Part shown: piece by piece, positions 1 through 8,830 of the stretch | Layout: the number at the start of each line of letters is the position of its first letter | Numbering within the stretch: position 1 is the first letter of the stretch | Source: Spinellus fusiger | Taxonomy: Eukaryota > Mucoromycota > Mucoromycetes > Mucorales > Phycomycetaceae | Direction of reading: 5' to 3' | Assembly: GCA_025094145.1 (NCBI GenBank) | Contig: JALLLS010000179.1 | Span: forward strand, 1-15,265 | DNA length: 15,265 nt | Made by a program: the position numbers and the translations under genes | Notes under the pieces: generated by a model | What the model saw: the letters and a program-made list of their open reading frames with translations, nothing else | Database searches by the model: none | Told to the model about the DNA's origin: nothing

Positions 1-185
1 CTTATGAAAATCATCAGGAAATACAGAAGAGTATATTCTACTAAGAAGGATTTGAAGGAGGCTCTGATGCTGGAATGGGGCAAAATATCAAAGTGACAGA
101 TACTCTCATTGCCAGCATGGGGCGGTGATGCCCGGCTGTAGTCGATGGCAAGGGTGATCATAGTGGTTACCAAGTGGCCTTTTAA
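1..185 (+). pseudogene. Tc1-like transposase, C-terminal fragment, cut by window edge
   Basis: This is the tail of a Tc1/mariner-type cut-and-paste transposase. From base 1 the first frame reads DLKEALMLEWGKISK and then meets TGA at 94-96. From base 93 a second frame reads TDTLIASMGR, TGA at 126-128, then CPAVVDGKGDHSGY and TAA at 183-185. The pattern 'LKEAL..EW.KIS...LI.SM..RC.AV' is the usual C-terminal end of Tc1 transposases, after the catalytic Glu. So one frameshift near base 93 and one in-frame stop separate it from an intact gene. The catalytic region lies outside the window. It is a dead relic. Similar ends occur at 9207-9290 and around 3860-3921, so at least three Tc1 copies left tails here. 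Confidence 0.75.
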
Positions 186-764
186 TAAATTTTTATTTAT
201 TTATTCTAAACACTATTCTATGTATCTATTGAAATTTTTATGATTCTATATAATGTATTCATGAAGATATTACAATATCAAGATAAGGTATGAATCCAAA
301 AAAAAAAGCCGTTACTTATTAAGGGTCACTTTAATTAATGACAGCAGTCAGTAAATTAGATATTTCACTCAGGATGATATCACAGAACACATAACTAGAA
401 AAATATCAAAATACAAATAAAAAAAGAAAAAGATAAATTTTTTTAGACAATTAAGAGATGATGTTTATTTCATTAAATTATCGTGAATATTTATACGTTT
501 TTCTTATCAATTGAATTACTAATAATTGTCTGGACTAATGGTTCTTGACAATTGTTTTCGAGAGAACGTAAAGAGAAGAGAAAGATAAAATGACAAAAGA
601 GTTGTCCACAAAGAAGATTAATAATAAAAAAAGATGAAAAAGAAAAAACAGTCAAAGGTAGGGAGAGGTTTGACAGAGAAAGAGAAGTGAAAAGAGAACA
701 ATAGTAATGGTAATTTGTCTGAGTCAAATTACTAAGTAGAGAAGTAGAAAAATAGAAGGGGTGT
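186..764. other. AT-rich, purine-rich intergenic stretch
   Basis: No gene is supported. The first part (186-480) is AT-rich with ATTT repeats near 190-207. From about 550 to 760 the plus strand is strongly purine-rich, so the minus strand is a long pyrimidine tract. A minus-strand open frame at 491-727 translates to low-complexity Ser/Phe/Leu and is better explained by that tract. Part of the stretch may be the decayed 3' untranslated end of the LINE at 765-2511, which runs toward it. Confidence 0.5.
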
Positions 765-2511
765 CTAAATGAGGAAAGTTATCCATAACGGTAGGATATG
801 TAATGCTGATTTGGTGTGTTTCTGGAAGACTATTATCTGGGCAGACAGGAGAAGAAAAAAAAGTATATAAAGAGCATACCACACAGGCCACTTGGCTGGG
901 CACTTCACTAGAAAATGTTCAATAGTGTCAGTAAATTGAGATCAGACCCGACACTGTAGAGACGGGAAAAATGTTAGTAAGATATAGTGAAACAGAGACG
1001 CATGGAAAAGCTTAAATTGTAGTGTTCGATACCAAATGTTGCGGCTGACATGACTAATAGGAATTTTCCAAAAGTCAAGCCAAAGAGCAGAAGAGATACG
1101 AGGGACAGTGGGTGTGATTTCAATACTTGCAGAAAGAATGCAATAGGTACTTCTGGTCATTACAGTAAGCTTTGGTGAGGCAAATAAAGCTGTAACAAGG
1201 GGAGTTTCATCCACTACCCCAAGGATAACATCATGATTTCTATAGGGATGAGAAGGTGGAAGACACACTCTGGCAAAAGAATGCCGGGATATTGTCTGAA
1301 AAGAAAGAACAGGGCGAAAATAAGAAGTGAGGCGAATGCCCACAGATCTAACAGGAAGACTGCATTGACATAGATGGCCCACTAGGGTATTAAAGTCATA
1401 AACATCTCGTACCAGTAGTTTGGCAAGGCCTAGACGGTAGACTGGAGAATCAAGTGGAGAAGGAAAGGTGATAGATAGCAAGGGAGGTCTAAGAAAGGTA
1501 GCAAGAGAGAGAGAAAAGGCGTGAGTCTTGTGAAGGTTCATCCTGGCATTGGATGCCTTTCCATATATTTTTAAGTAGTGTAGTGTCCGTCCCAAGTCTC
1601 CTGAGTCCTGAAGAAATATAACTACATCAACGGCAGAGACTAGAACACAAAGAGAATATGTGGGAGGAGGGGCAATTGCTGGTGATAGTACAGGAGGAAG
1701 AAACTCTTTGAACATGGTGTCTTGCAGTACACTCAATAGAAATGGCTCTAGAACAAGATTAAAGATGACAGGAGAAAGAGAATCACCCTGCCGAAGACCA
1801 CAACTTTGCATAACTGGTTGTGAGAGATATCCATTGACATTGATAAGAATAAGAGTAGAGAAGAAAAGAGCAGTGATACTATCTACAAAAGATCGCAGAA
1901 AAGAGAAAGCTAACAGTGTCTTAGTAAGCCATAACGGGTGAGCTCTATCATAAGCCTTTTCTTGATCAAGAAGAAGACCTATTACTGTTGAGTTTGTGTT
2001 CTTTGCACGTTCCATGGGCAGACGAACCAAGATTCTATTATCGACGATAAATCTTCCAGGAAGAAAGCCAGTCTGACAAGGATTGATACAAGTACGAGCT
2101 ATTTTAACCATCCTCCCATTGACCAAACGAGTGAATACTTTCACATCACAGTTGATCAAAGAGATGGGTCGTCAACTCTTCAAAGTGGAGATATCGCATT
2201 TTTGGTAAAAGACGCATGCTGATTTCCTGTCAAGGAGGGAAAAGAGTATTGCTGTAAACCTGACATACAAGACTGGCATAGTCTTGCCGCCTAAATACTA
2301 AATCTAAAATACCATAGAGCAACCCATCTGGGCCAGGGCTACTGCGCTGAGGATCACGCTAAACACCCTGCTGTATATCCTCAATGGTGAATGGCACCAG
2401 AAGATCCTGTTGCTGTTGGGAACTTATCTGTCTGTCATCTGGTATCTGTTCAAGCAGATTATTGACTGAGTCTTCCTCAGTTATCTCTGGTGTGAACAGC
2501 TCAAAGTATTT
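765..2511 (-). pseudogene. LINE (family A) reverse transcriptase, decayed
   Basis: Non-LTR retrotransposon reverse transcriptase, RVT_1 type, lacking its 5' endonuclease part. On the minus strand, 2511-2200 encodes the pre-RT segment (FELFTPEITEED, SSPGPDGLLYGIL, SMRLLPK). 2159-945 holds the RT core: PISLINCD, GFLPGRFIVDNR, motif A LLLDQEKAYDR with its Asp, and motif B GLRQGDSLSP. The motif C position reads SAVD instead of YADD, so the first catalytic Asp is Val and the enzyme would be inactive. A C-terminal zinc-knuckle-like segment (CRV, stop, then TDTIEHFLVKC) follows. In-frame stops are TAG 2361-2359, TGA 2232-2230, TGA 2162-2160 and TGA 944-942, with a frameshift near 2195; the frame ends with TAG 767-765. 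Two of the TGAs lie where relatives have Trp, and the last replaces an expected knuckle Cys. The 5' end is cut by a LINE B tail. Confidence 0.88.
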
Positions 2512-2761
2512 TATTTTTATTTTTGGGCGTGATCTGCTATTTGCGCATTGGACATATTAGCCACCCTATGAGATCGTTTGAAAAAAAAGGGATAGACATA
2601 GAAACACTTCAAATACGAAAGTGCAAAGAGTAAGGAAGCAGAAGGACAGAGAAATGTAAAACCTCAAATGAGAAAAAAATGATGAGAGATGAGTGGGGAT
2701 GAAAGTAAATGATGACTAGGGATAGACATCCAAAAGGTCATAAAGTCAGCAAGGAAACCAG
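2512..2761 (-). mobile_element. LINE family B 3' end fragment, inverted relative to the main copy
   Basis: This non-coding stretch is the reverse complement of roughly 6551-6826, the 3' end of the plus-strand LINE B. Long blocks match by eye, such as GCCACCCTATGAGA, AAACCTCAAATGAG, GAGTGGGGATGAAAGTAAATGA and AAAGTCAGCAAGGAAACCAG, at roughly three quarters to four fifths identity, with about 11 nt missing here. Read on the minus strand it ends in an A-rich tail (AAAAATAAAAATAAAATA at about 2529-2512) and runs straight into LINE A coding sequence. That is what a severely 5'-truncated LINE insertion looks like. Similarity stops at about 2761, some 10 bp before the Tc1 element. Confidence 0.8.
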
Positions 2762-2773
2762 ACTGCCTTAATA

Positions 2774-2804
2774 CAGTATCCAGAAAAATAGATATAACCC
2801 TTTT
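2774..2804 (+). repeat. Left terminal inverted repeat of Tc1-like element
   Basis: 31 bp beginning CAG next to TA at 2772-2773 and ending ATAACCCTTTT. It pairs with 4073-4103 read on the other strand. TIRs of this superfamily bind the transposase N-terminal helix-turn-helix region. Confidence 0.85.
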
Positions 2805-2879
2805 CATTTTATAACCTTTATTCTGCTAAAGAAAAATATACTTTTTTTTATTTCTTCTTTTTCCTTTATATTATCTATT

Positions 2880-3921
2880 ATGTATAACACTACTGAAAAA
2901 ACCACTAAGCCCATTAGAAAAAGAAAGAAGATTATTGATGATTTTACTCATAAACTCATTGTCCACGAGGCCACTATAAATGGCACTAGACAGGTGAATA
3001 TTGCAGTCATTTTTGGTGTCAGTAACCACACTGTCAGCCTTATCATGAAGAGATACAGGAAAACTGGCTATTTAAAAGAAGGGAAGGGCTCTGGGGGAAA
3101 GCCTGATCTTAGTTAGATGGATGAGAGAGAGGTTGTATGCGAGATGGAAAAGGATTCATTTCAGACAATAGATCAACTTTGCAAACAGATGACCACCAAA
3201 GTGTGCATGAGCACTCTTAGAAAAATGATAAAGATCGGCCTTTCTTTTTTCAGGGTAGTTAAGAAACCTTCTCTCAGCATCAAACACAAAAAGTTGAGGC
3301 TTACTTGGACTAGAACCTACCTTCATTGAAAAGATGAAGACTGGAAGACAGTAATCTAATTCGATGAGTCAAAGTACCAGCTAATGAGCAACAACAGCTG
3401 TACCAGGGTAGTGCACAGGAAGAATGAGGGACTGCTTCCAAAGAATGTGAAGCCAAGAAAAAAGAGGTTTGGTGGTGGTGTGGCGTTCCTTTTCTGGTAA
3501 AGATGTTGATAGACTTGCTGTAGTGGAGGGATCCATCAATAGTGCCGATTACACTAGTATTTTAGAAACAGCCTATTACCCTGATTTGGCTCGTCTTTCC
3601 GTACTGAATCCAGTGGTAGGCTATATTCTTCAAGAGGACAATACCAGTTGCAATACTAGTAAGGAGACTAGGAAATGGAAGGATGAGAGGGGTATTGTCA
3701 CGATGGGGAGATAGTCCTCTCAGAGCCCTGATTTGAACCCAATTGAGCATTTTTGGGGGGAGCTTGACAGTGTTCGTAAGAAATAGACCCCAGAAAGCAC
3801 TCTTCAGAATCTAAAGGCTCTCTTGGTCTAAGAACGGGATAAAATCCTCAAGAAGGCTACCAACAACCTCATTACCAGCATGCATCGGAGATGTAGGGCT
3901 GTTATAGAGGCCCAAGAGTAG
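2880..3921 (+). pseudogene. Tc1-like transposase, decayed (DDE, about 347 codons)
   Basis: Transposase of the enclosing TIR element. ATG at 2880 opens a helix-turn-helix DNA-binding domain (KLIVHEATINGTRQVNIAVIF, then SNHTVSLIMKRYRKTG). The DDE catalytic domain follows. Asp 1 is in FDESKYQ (codon 3363-3365), Asp 2 in QEDNTSCNTS (3637-3639), and Glu in SPDLNPIEHFW (3745-3747). The C-terminal SMHRRCRAVIEAQE is also typical. All three catalytic codons survive, but the frame is broken by TAG 3114, TGA 3327 and TAA 3357, by a frameshift near 3470-3500 in the conserved GGG/W region, and by TAG 3712, TAG 3784 and TAA 3829. The frame ends at TAG 3919-3921. I count 35 residues between Asp 2 and Glu, against 34 in canonical Tc1. 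No functional protein can be made. Confidence 0.9.
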
Positions 3922-4072
3922 AAACATTAAATATTAAGGGTTTTCACTCAATAAACTTCTATATAATATCCTTTTGACCTTATATATACTTCATTTAATT
4001 ATCAAGTCTCTACTGTGTGTTTTTATCACAAGTAATAAGTATTTCCTCATACAAGAATTATGTTGGAAAATA

Positions 4073-4103
4073 AAAAGGGTTATATATATTTTGCCAGACA
4101 CTG
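4073..4103 (-). repeat. Right terminal inverted repeat of Tc1-like element
   Basis: 31 bp running AAAAGGGTTATA to GACACTG, followed by TA at 4104-4105. It is the inverted partner of 2774-2804. A few bases differ between the two, in line with an inactive element. Confidence 0.85.
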
Positions 4104-4105
4104 TA

Positions 4106-6427
4106 CCCTCTTTGTGCAGATCTACGGAAAGACAGGAGCGTCGGGAGTGTATTCTCCAAGACAATCCAGTCCCATGGGACGTAGATTTTATTCACTCTGA
4201 TATTCGAAGGATTCCAGATCGAAAAGCACCAGACATTGATCATATTAGAGCAGAAATGCTCAAACCCCTAGTTCGAGTGCTAGTGCCTCTGTTGCATCAA
4301 ATCTTCACATTGTGTTGGAGATGGTCGTGGACGCCTGTGGCCTGGAGAATAGCACAGGTTGTACCTACTTACAAAAACAAAGGAGAGCAGGATGACCCTA
4401 TTAACTATCGGCCTATTAGCTTAACGTCAATGTTTCGTAAGATCTTAGAAAGATATATAGCTGGGAAGCTTCTTTCGACCATGCCTGCATTGGATATGGC
4501 TCAAGGTGGATTTCGCGCTCGTCGTGGAACTCTAGACCAGGCTCTCTGTCTCTACGATCTTATGAGGTTATACGCTGCCCAAGGATCAGAAGAGCATGAT
4601 CCAAAACCTCCAGTCTTTGTCTTCCTAGACATTAAAGCTGCATATGATAGTGTGGAACACTCTGTAATATGAGAGTTGCTGATGCCTTTTGTGTCTCAGT
4701 CATTGCTCTTGATACTACAGAATTTGTTTGATGACATTGTGGTGAATGTGATTCTGAAAAATGTAGCATCCAGGGACATTTCATCTAAACGATGAGTCTT
4801 ACAGGGTAGTATTCTTTCTCCATTCCTTTATTCTATTTTCATTGATACTCTTCCACGTTTCTTGAGGTTTGCTTTGATATCCCCAATACTGGTTGGTATG
4901 TACCCACCTACCATGGGACGGTCCATTAACCTCTGTGCTCGAAATCCTTTCTCTTTTGCTTCCCCACAGGCAACTGTTCACGCATTGCTTGACGAGTTAT
5001 AGAATTCACTTCACAATCCTTTTCCTACTTCTACAGTTTAGGATGACTCTTCGGATTCGTCAAATTCCTCTTACAGTCCGTCTAATGTCGCTGTTACTTG
5101 GGCTCCTGTGAATTGTTTTTTGTATGCTGATGATGTGGCTCTTATGGGCTGCCCAGAAGACATAAATCGAATGCTGGCACTTGCCGAAATTCACTCGACC
5201 CTCCTTGGCTACAAATGGAGTCCCTCCAAATGTGAAGTACTCAATGTCCCGGCCAATGTGCCGTTTTATCTCTATGGCAAAGAGCTTCCAACCTGTGATA
5301 CTTCCAAGTACCTTGGTATCCCTTTTTCATGTCAAAGTATTAACTAAGACACACTTTTCTCACACTCATAAGTCAAGACAATTGCAGTAATGCAAAAGCT
5401 GAGAGAAATGGGTGTAAACATGTATGGCTTTGGGATTACGGCAGCCCTAAGAGCTTATACTTTTTTTGTTCGGCCTATTCTTGAGTATGGGTTGACTATT
5501 TATAATGTTAATAGACTAGGCATCCGCCCGCTACAAACCTGTCAGTCTGCTTGTCTGAGACTTTGTCTTGCTAGATCTGCTACTGCTAGGTTTGGAACGA
5601 TCCAGGTTGCCCAATTAGCCGCCCTTCCTAACATATACTCTCGTTTCCTTTATCTGCAAGCCAAATTTGTTGAGCGCGCAGCTACCCTTCCTGAAGACAC
5701 CCTCCTCTGGTGCCTTGTCCCCCAGCTTGAAGCACCCCAGAGTAAATCCAGATGGATTAAGCTACATGGAAATGTACTATGGAAAAATGCTCAAAGAATA
5801 GAACGGGCTCACAACCCTCCTAAATATCTATCAAAAATAGCTTATCTTGAACGTCTTCAAAGTGAAATTACTAGTTTAGTGCGTAGCAAGAATCTGCTGG
5901 TGACGGTAGCCCGTGGACTATGTAGATCTGTTTGGGATCCAATTCTTCTACTACAGTGCACGCGCAAAGAGAGATATCGTCTACTAAAATGGAGGATTTC
6001 TTGGTTACCACCAACACCTTCAGTTCCTTGCCAATGTGGTCACCCTTAGGCTAACAGAGACCACTTTCTCACATGCACATTCGTTGACCATGAACGCTCC
6101 ACGTTATTGTTCTTCTTAGTTCCTGCACCACCACAAGACGTTCATCCAATTGATTATTGTCTAAATCTTTTGCCGCGTACGGTTAAGTCTTTTGTTAAAT
6201 GGCGAGATCTTTGGCCCAGTTTGTTAATACTTCTGCAAGCCATTGATCAAGCCACGTCTACTCGAGAATTTAAGGTAGAGCCATCAGCTGGTAGCCTGCT
6301 CATTGAGGCTGCTGATGGGTGTGTTGAGCGGGAACGCCAACGCCGCCATAGAGTGCAAAGACTCCTTCAGCAACAGACGTTGTATCCTCACTTTTCCTCC
6401 GATCTCTCCTCTACCACCCATTCTTAA
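4106..6427 (+). pseudogene. LINE (family B) reverse transcriptase, one frame with seven stops
   Basis: Reverse transcriptase of a second, distinct non-LTR retrotransposon. The protein can be followed in a single frame for 773 codons. Pre-RT and fingers: IPDRKAPDIDHIRAEMLKPL, then NYRPISLTSMFRKILERYI. Motif A is FLDIKAAYDSVEH (Asp codon 4628-4630), motif B VLQGSILSPFLYSIF, and motif C is an intact YADD (5123-5134), followed by GYKWSPSKCEVL. A C-terminal knuckle-like CQCGHP...RDHFLTC spans the last internal stop. Stops are TGA 4670, TGA 4793, TAG 5000, TAG 5039, TAA 5345, TAA 5369 and TAG 6047; the natural end is TAA 6425-6427. No frameshift is needed. About 109 codons separate motifs B and C, an unusually long gap with a Ser-rich stretch. 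The 5' half, including any endonuclease, is missing: the copy begins at the Tc1 junction. Confidence 0.9.
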
Positions 6428-6833
6428 CCCGTTTAGCAAAGCCAGAAGCTGCTAGTGTAGTTGCTGTATTTGTGTCCTCAGGATTGTCCGAGTTGCTCTA
6501 AGTATCCCTCGTTGTATTTCGAATCACCACAGGATGACGGTTATCTTTTTGGTGTCCTGGTTTCCTTGCTGACTTTATGGCCTTTTGAACATCTATTCAT
6601 AATTCTCATTTACTTTCATCCCCACTCATTTCTTATCATTTTTTCCCTCATTTGAGGTTTTGTGTTTCTCTGTCTTTCTGTTTCCTTCCTCTTTGCATTT
6701 ATTTTCTCACTTTTGTATTTGAAGTTTTTCTATGTCTATTTTTAATTTTTTCTCAAAAGTTCTCATAGGGTGGCTAAAATTCCCAATGCGCGAATAGCAA
6801 CCAATACCTAAAAATAAAAAAAATCCTTTGAAC
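6428..6833 (+). mobile_element. LINE family B 3' untranslated tail with A-rich end
   Basis: Non-coding sequence after the RT stop. The part from about 6551 to 6826 recurs inverted at 2512-2761, which shows it is a true part of the element and not host DNA. It ends CCAATACCTAAAAATAAAAAAAAT at about 6801-6824, an A-rich terminus suited to target-primed reverse transcription. Open frames within it are by-products of the pyrimidine-rich strand. Confidence 0.8.
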
Positions 6834-6860
6834 TGTCTAGGGTGTCTAGGGTGTCTAGGG
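6834..6860 (+). repeat. Minisatellite, TGTCTAGGG x3
   Basis: Three perfect tandem copies of a 9-bp unit at 6834-6842, 6843-6851 and 6852-6860, immediately downstream of the LINE B A-rich end. They are followed by TATACTCC. The repeat could be a LINE terminal microsatellite or belong to the insertion site. Confidence 0.9.
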
Positions 6861-7708
6861 TATACTCCTGAGCATGGTTTTCTATCTCCCAAGGATAAAG
6901 CACAAGGCTTTTAGGGTTTAAACTATATTAATATAAAGGAATACGCCTATAACAGCAGTAGCCATAGTAATAGTATATTTTTAGCTATATTATTATAATA
7001 AACAATATTTTTTTATTGATAATACAATCTGATATTGAGATATTCTACAAAGTGAAATAATTAATTTAATTCCCGCAAGCCCTTGATTTTAAACATCATT
7101 CCATAAAAGGTACGTTTTTGGGATTGACGTAAATGGACACTCGTGTCACTTCTTTAAAGCGAGAAAATCTTTGTGTTGGCAAAGTAATTGTGGAAATGAA
7201 AATTAGTTTGATCGGCAGAATGCTGAATCTGGAAGGAGTAAGAAAAAATATAGTACTCTAAAGTTAGACATTTAGGTTACTTCCAGAGACTCGTAGGACC
7301 TTTCAGGGCTGGCTAATGACACATGATTTGAGCAGAAAGAATAGGGTTTGGGGATGTTTTTGCAAATGCGAGAGTGTAGAGAAGGAGAGATGTATAGGGT
7401 TCGCCACGAACAATGTGGGGGAACAAGAAACAATTAGCTTTGTAGACTGACTGTTGCACTTTATGAAAATACAGTTTAGAACCAAAGAAAAGGAAAGAGA
7501 CAACCACCTAAGTCCTTAAAGCTTATATTGCTTGATTATACTTCAGGATATGCTCGAGTCAAGGTCTTTTATTTTATTTTATTAAAGAGTTAGTTAGCTA
7601 CAATTTTTATAATAATTTCTATTTTATTCCCTATGACGTGGAGTCTTTTTTACTTGTCCTTGCTAATGGTACCTTCACCAAACATCCAAGGAGATAGAGT
7701 GGTCACAC
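6861..7708. other. AT-rich region, no supported gene
   Basis: I see no coding region with recognisable motifs. Overlapping minus-strand open frames at 7303-7507 (64-66 residues) have no signal peptide, domain motif or partner exon that I can identify. The region around 7280-7510 is less AT-rich than its surroundings and could be an old insertion whose origin is lost. Confidence 0.4.
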
Positions 7709-7710
7709 TA

Positions 7711-7949
7711 CACTGAAAAGGATGGTTAATTTGAAGATTTCAAATGGTTGCTTTACCAGAAAAAAAAACAACCTGCTTAAGAAACATGACTATTAGACTT
7801 TCTAAATGAATAAAGTGGGGTGTTTTTTTTATTCAAACCTTTGACTTGACTACTTCCGTTAGAGTGACTTTTTTTTTTTAAAAAAAAGTAGCCATTTTTT
7901 CTAGTAAAGCAACCACTTGAAATCTTGAAATTAACCATCTTTTTCAGTG
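7711..7949. mobile_element. MITE-like non-autonomous element, 239 bp
   Basis: Inverted ends of 55 bp at 7711-7765 and 7895-7949 match at about 51 of 55 positions. Both begin CACTGAAAA and continue GATGGTTAATTT, and include GGTTGCTTTAC. TA lies directly outside both ends (7709-7710 and 7950-7951). The interior of about 129 bp has no coding capacity and includes a T-run/A-run palindrome near 7870-7890. TA duplication and CACTG ends point to mobilisation by a Tc1/mariner-type transposase, but the ends do not match those of the element at 2774-4103, so a different source is implied. Confidence 0.8.
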
Positions 7950-7951
7950 TA

Positions 7952-8172
7952 ATCACCAATTGAGAGTGCAAAGTCTGTAAACTCAAGTTTCACAGGCATT
8001 TGTCATTACCAATGTCTAATTAGTACACTTTACACAATTCTATTATACTTATAAGATGAAAGATTCAATAAAATATCAATGTACAAATGTAAGATAAGAC
8101 TGATATCAGTAAATGACTTGTACAATGATCCAATAAGCATTGCAGACATTTTAGATACTGTAATGTCTTTTA
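7952..8172. other. AT-rich spacer, nothing recognised
   Basis: Short intergenic DNA between the MITE-like element and a coding relic on the minus strand. I found no open frame, repeat or RNA motif. It could be the decayed continuation of the relic at 8173-8740. Confidence 0.4.
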
Positions 8173-8740
8173 TTAAACAAACTTATACTCTCGACTTTTA
8201 TTGTTTTCTATTCCAAGAATTAATTTCTGTATTTTTAATCTAAATTTACTCATAATTTCTCAAGACTACTGAATAGAGTCACAATTACGCCGGCCTCATG
8301 ACTTGCCTTAATTTTTGACAAGCCATCTGTAATCAAAAGTTCAATATCTTATATTTCTTGTATAATAAACATAGACCCCTCTACTTTCAAAAGCACACTG
8401 AGGTTTTCTTAGTAAAACTTCAGTGTAGAAGACACATCAATACTTTGAAGACCAGATATTCTCAGAGGGGGATGCAAGTATCATTTCTGTGAGAATATTC
8501 TATGAACTGAGGAAGACAAACTGAGCTCTGTGACAAGATAACAAGAAAGGTCTGCATCAGCAAAGTGATCAACTTTATTAAAAATATAGACTAAAGCACT
8601 CTTAAGACCAAGAAAAAAAGACTCTTGGTGACTCAGAGACACAAAATAAGACTTTAATAGATTCATATGCACCTTTATTAGACTTGTGAGCAATGATGTT
8701 ATACACTTTTGAGTATAATGAGTTAAAATGTGTATTCATG
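8173..8740 (-). pseudogene. Unrecognised protein-coding remnant
   Basis: The minus strand shows a protein-like frame that I cannot name. From about 8740 it reads through LLKSYFVSLSHQESFFLGLK and ALVYIFNKVDHFADADLS to VHRIFSQK, then TGA. The same frame continues with PPLRISGLQSIDVSSTLKFY, TAA, ENLSVLLKVEGSMFIIQEI, TAA, then DIELLITDGLSKIKASHEAG and VIVTLFSSLEKL, ending at TGA 8252-8250. A shifted frame then gives FRLKIQKLILGIENNKSREY and ends at TAA 8175-8173. Balanced composition and long same-frame runs on either side of single stops argue for a decayed real gene and not chance. No catalytic motif, signal peptide or membrane segment is evident. It may come from a repeat family or be a dead host gene. 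Confidence 0.5.
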
Positions 8741-8800
8741 ATAAAAAATGCCAGTATTTATATGTTAAAACTAAACATGGACCTTCTACCAAAGTACATA

Positions 8801-8830
8801 GACACGGAAAATAAATAAATAAATAATAAT
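8801..8830 (+). repeat. AAAT/AAT microsatellite
   Basis: Short run of AAAT units followed by AAT units (GGAAAATAAATAAATAAATAATAATAG). Simple-sequence DNA with no other signal. Confidence 0.7.

Larger units (their letters stand above)
2774..4103 (+). mobile_element. Tc1-like DNA transposon, 1330 bp, with TIRs and TA flanks
   Basis: The element has 31-bp terminal inverted repeats at 2774-2804 and 4073-4103. The left end starts CAGTATCCAG and the right end, reverse complemented, starts CAGTGTCTGG; both finish in ATATAACCCTTTT. A TA dinucleotide lies directly outside each end (2772-2773 and 4104-4105), the standard Tc1/mariner target duplication. The size is normal for the superfamily. It encloses one decayed transposase (2880-3921). 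The TIRs differ at about six positions, so this is an old copy. Confidence 0.88.

Noticed and set aside
491..727. 78-codon minus-strand open frame
   Set aside because: Low-complexity Ser/Phe/Leu translation from a pyrimidine-rich strand; no domain or clear link to the LINE A frame, which ends at 765.
1660..1941. 93-codon plus-strand open frame
   Set aside because: It lies antisense to the LINE A reverse transcriptase core and has no motif of its own.
4106..6427. Reassigned stop codons (TAG/TAA read as Gln) to explain the LINE B frame
   Set aside because: TGA also interrupts the frame, and the intact nearby gene ends at a normal TAA; element decay is simpler.
6461..6655. 64-codon open frame after the LINE B stop
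   Set aside because: It falls in the element's 3' untranslated tail and is not conserved as a frame in the inverted copy at 2512-2761.
2512..6860. Twin-priming product of a single LINE insertion
   Set aside because: Twin priming inverts the 5' part; here the 3' end with its A-rich tail is the inverted piece.
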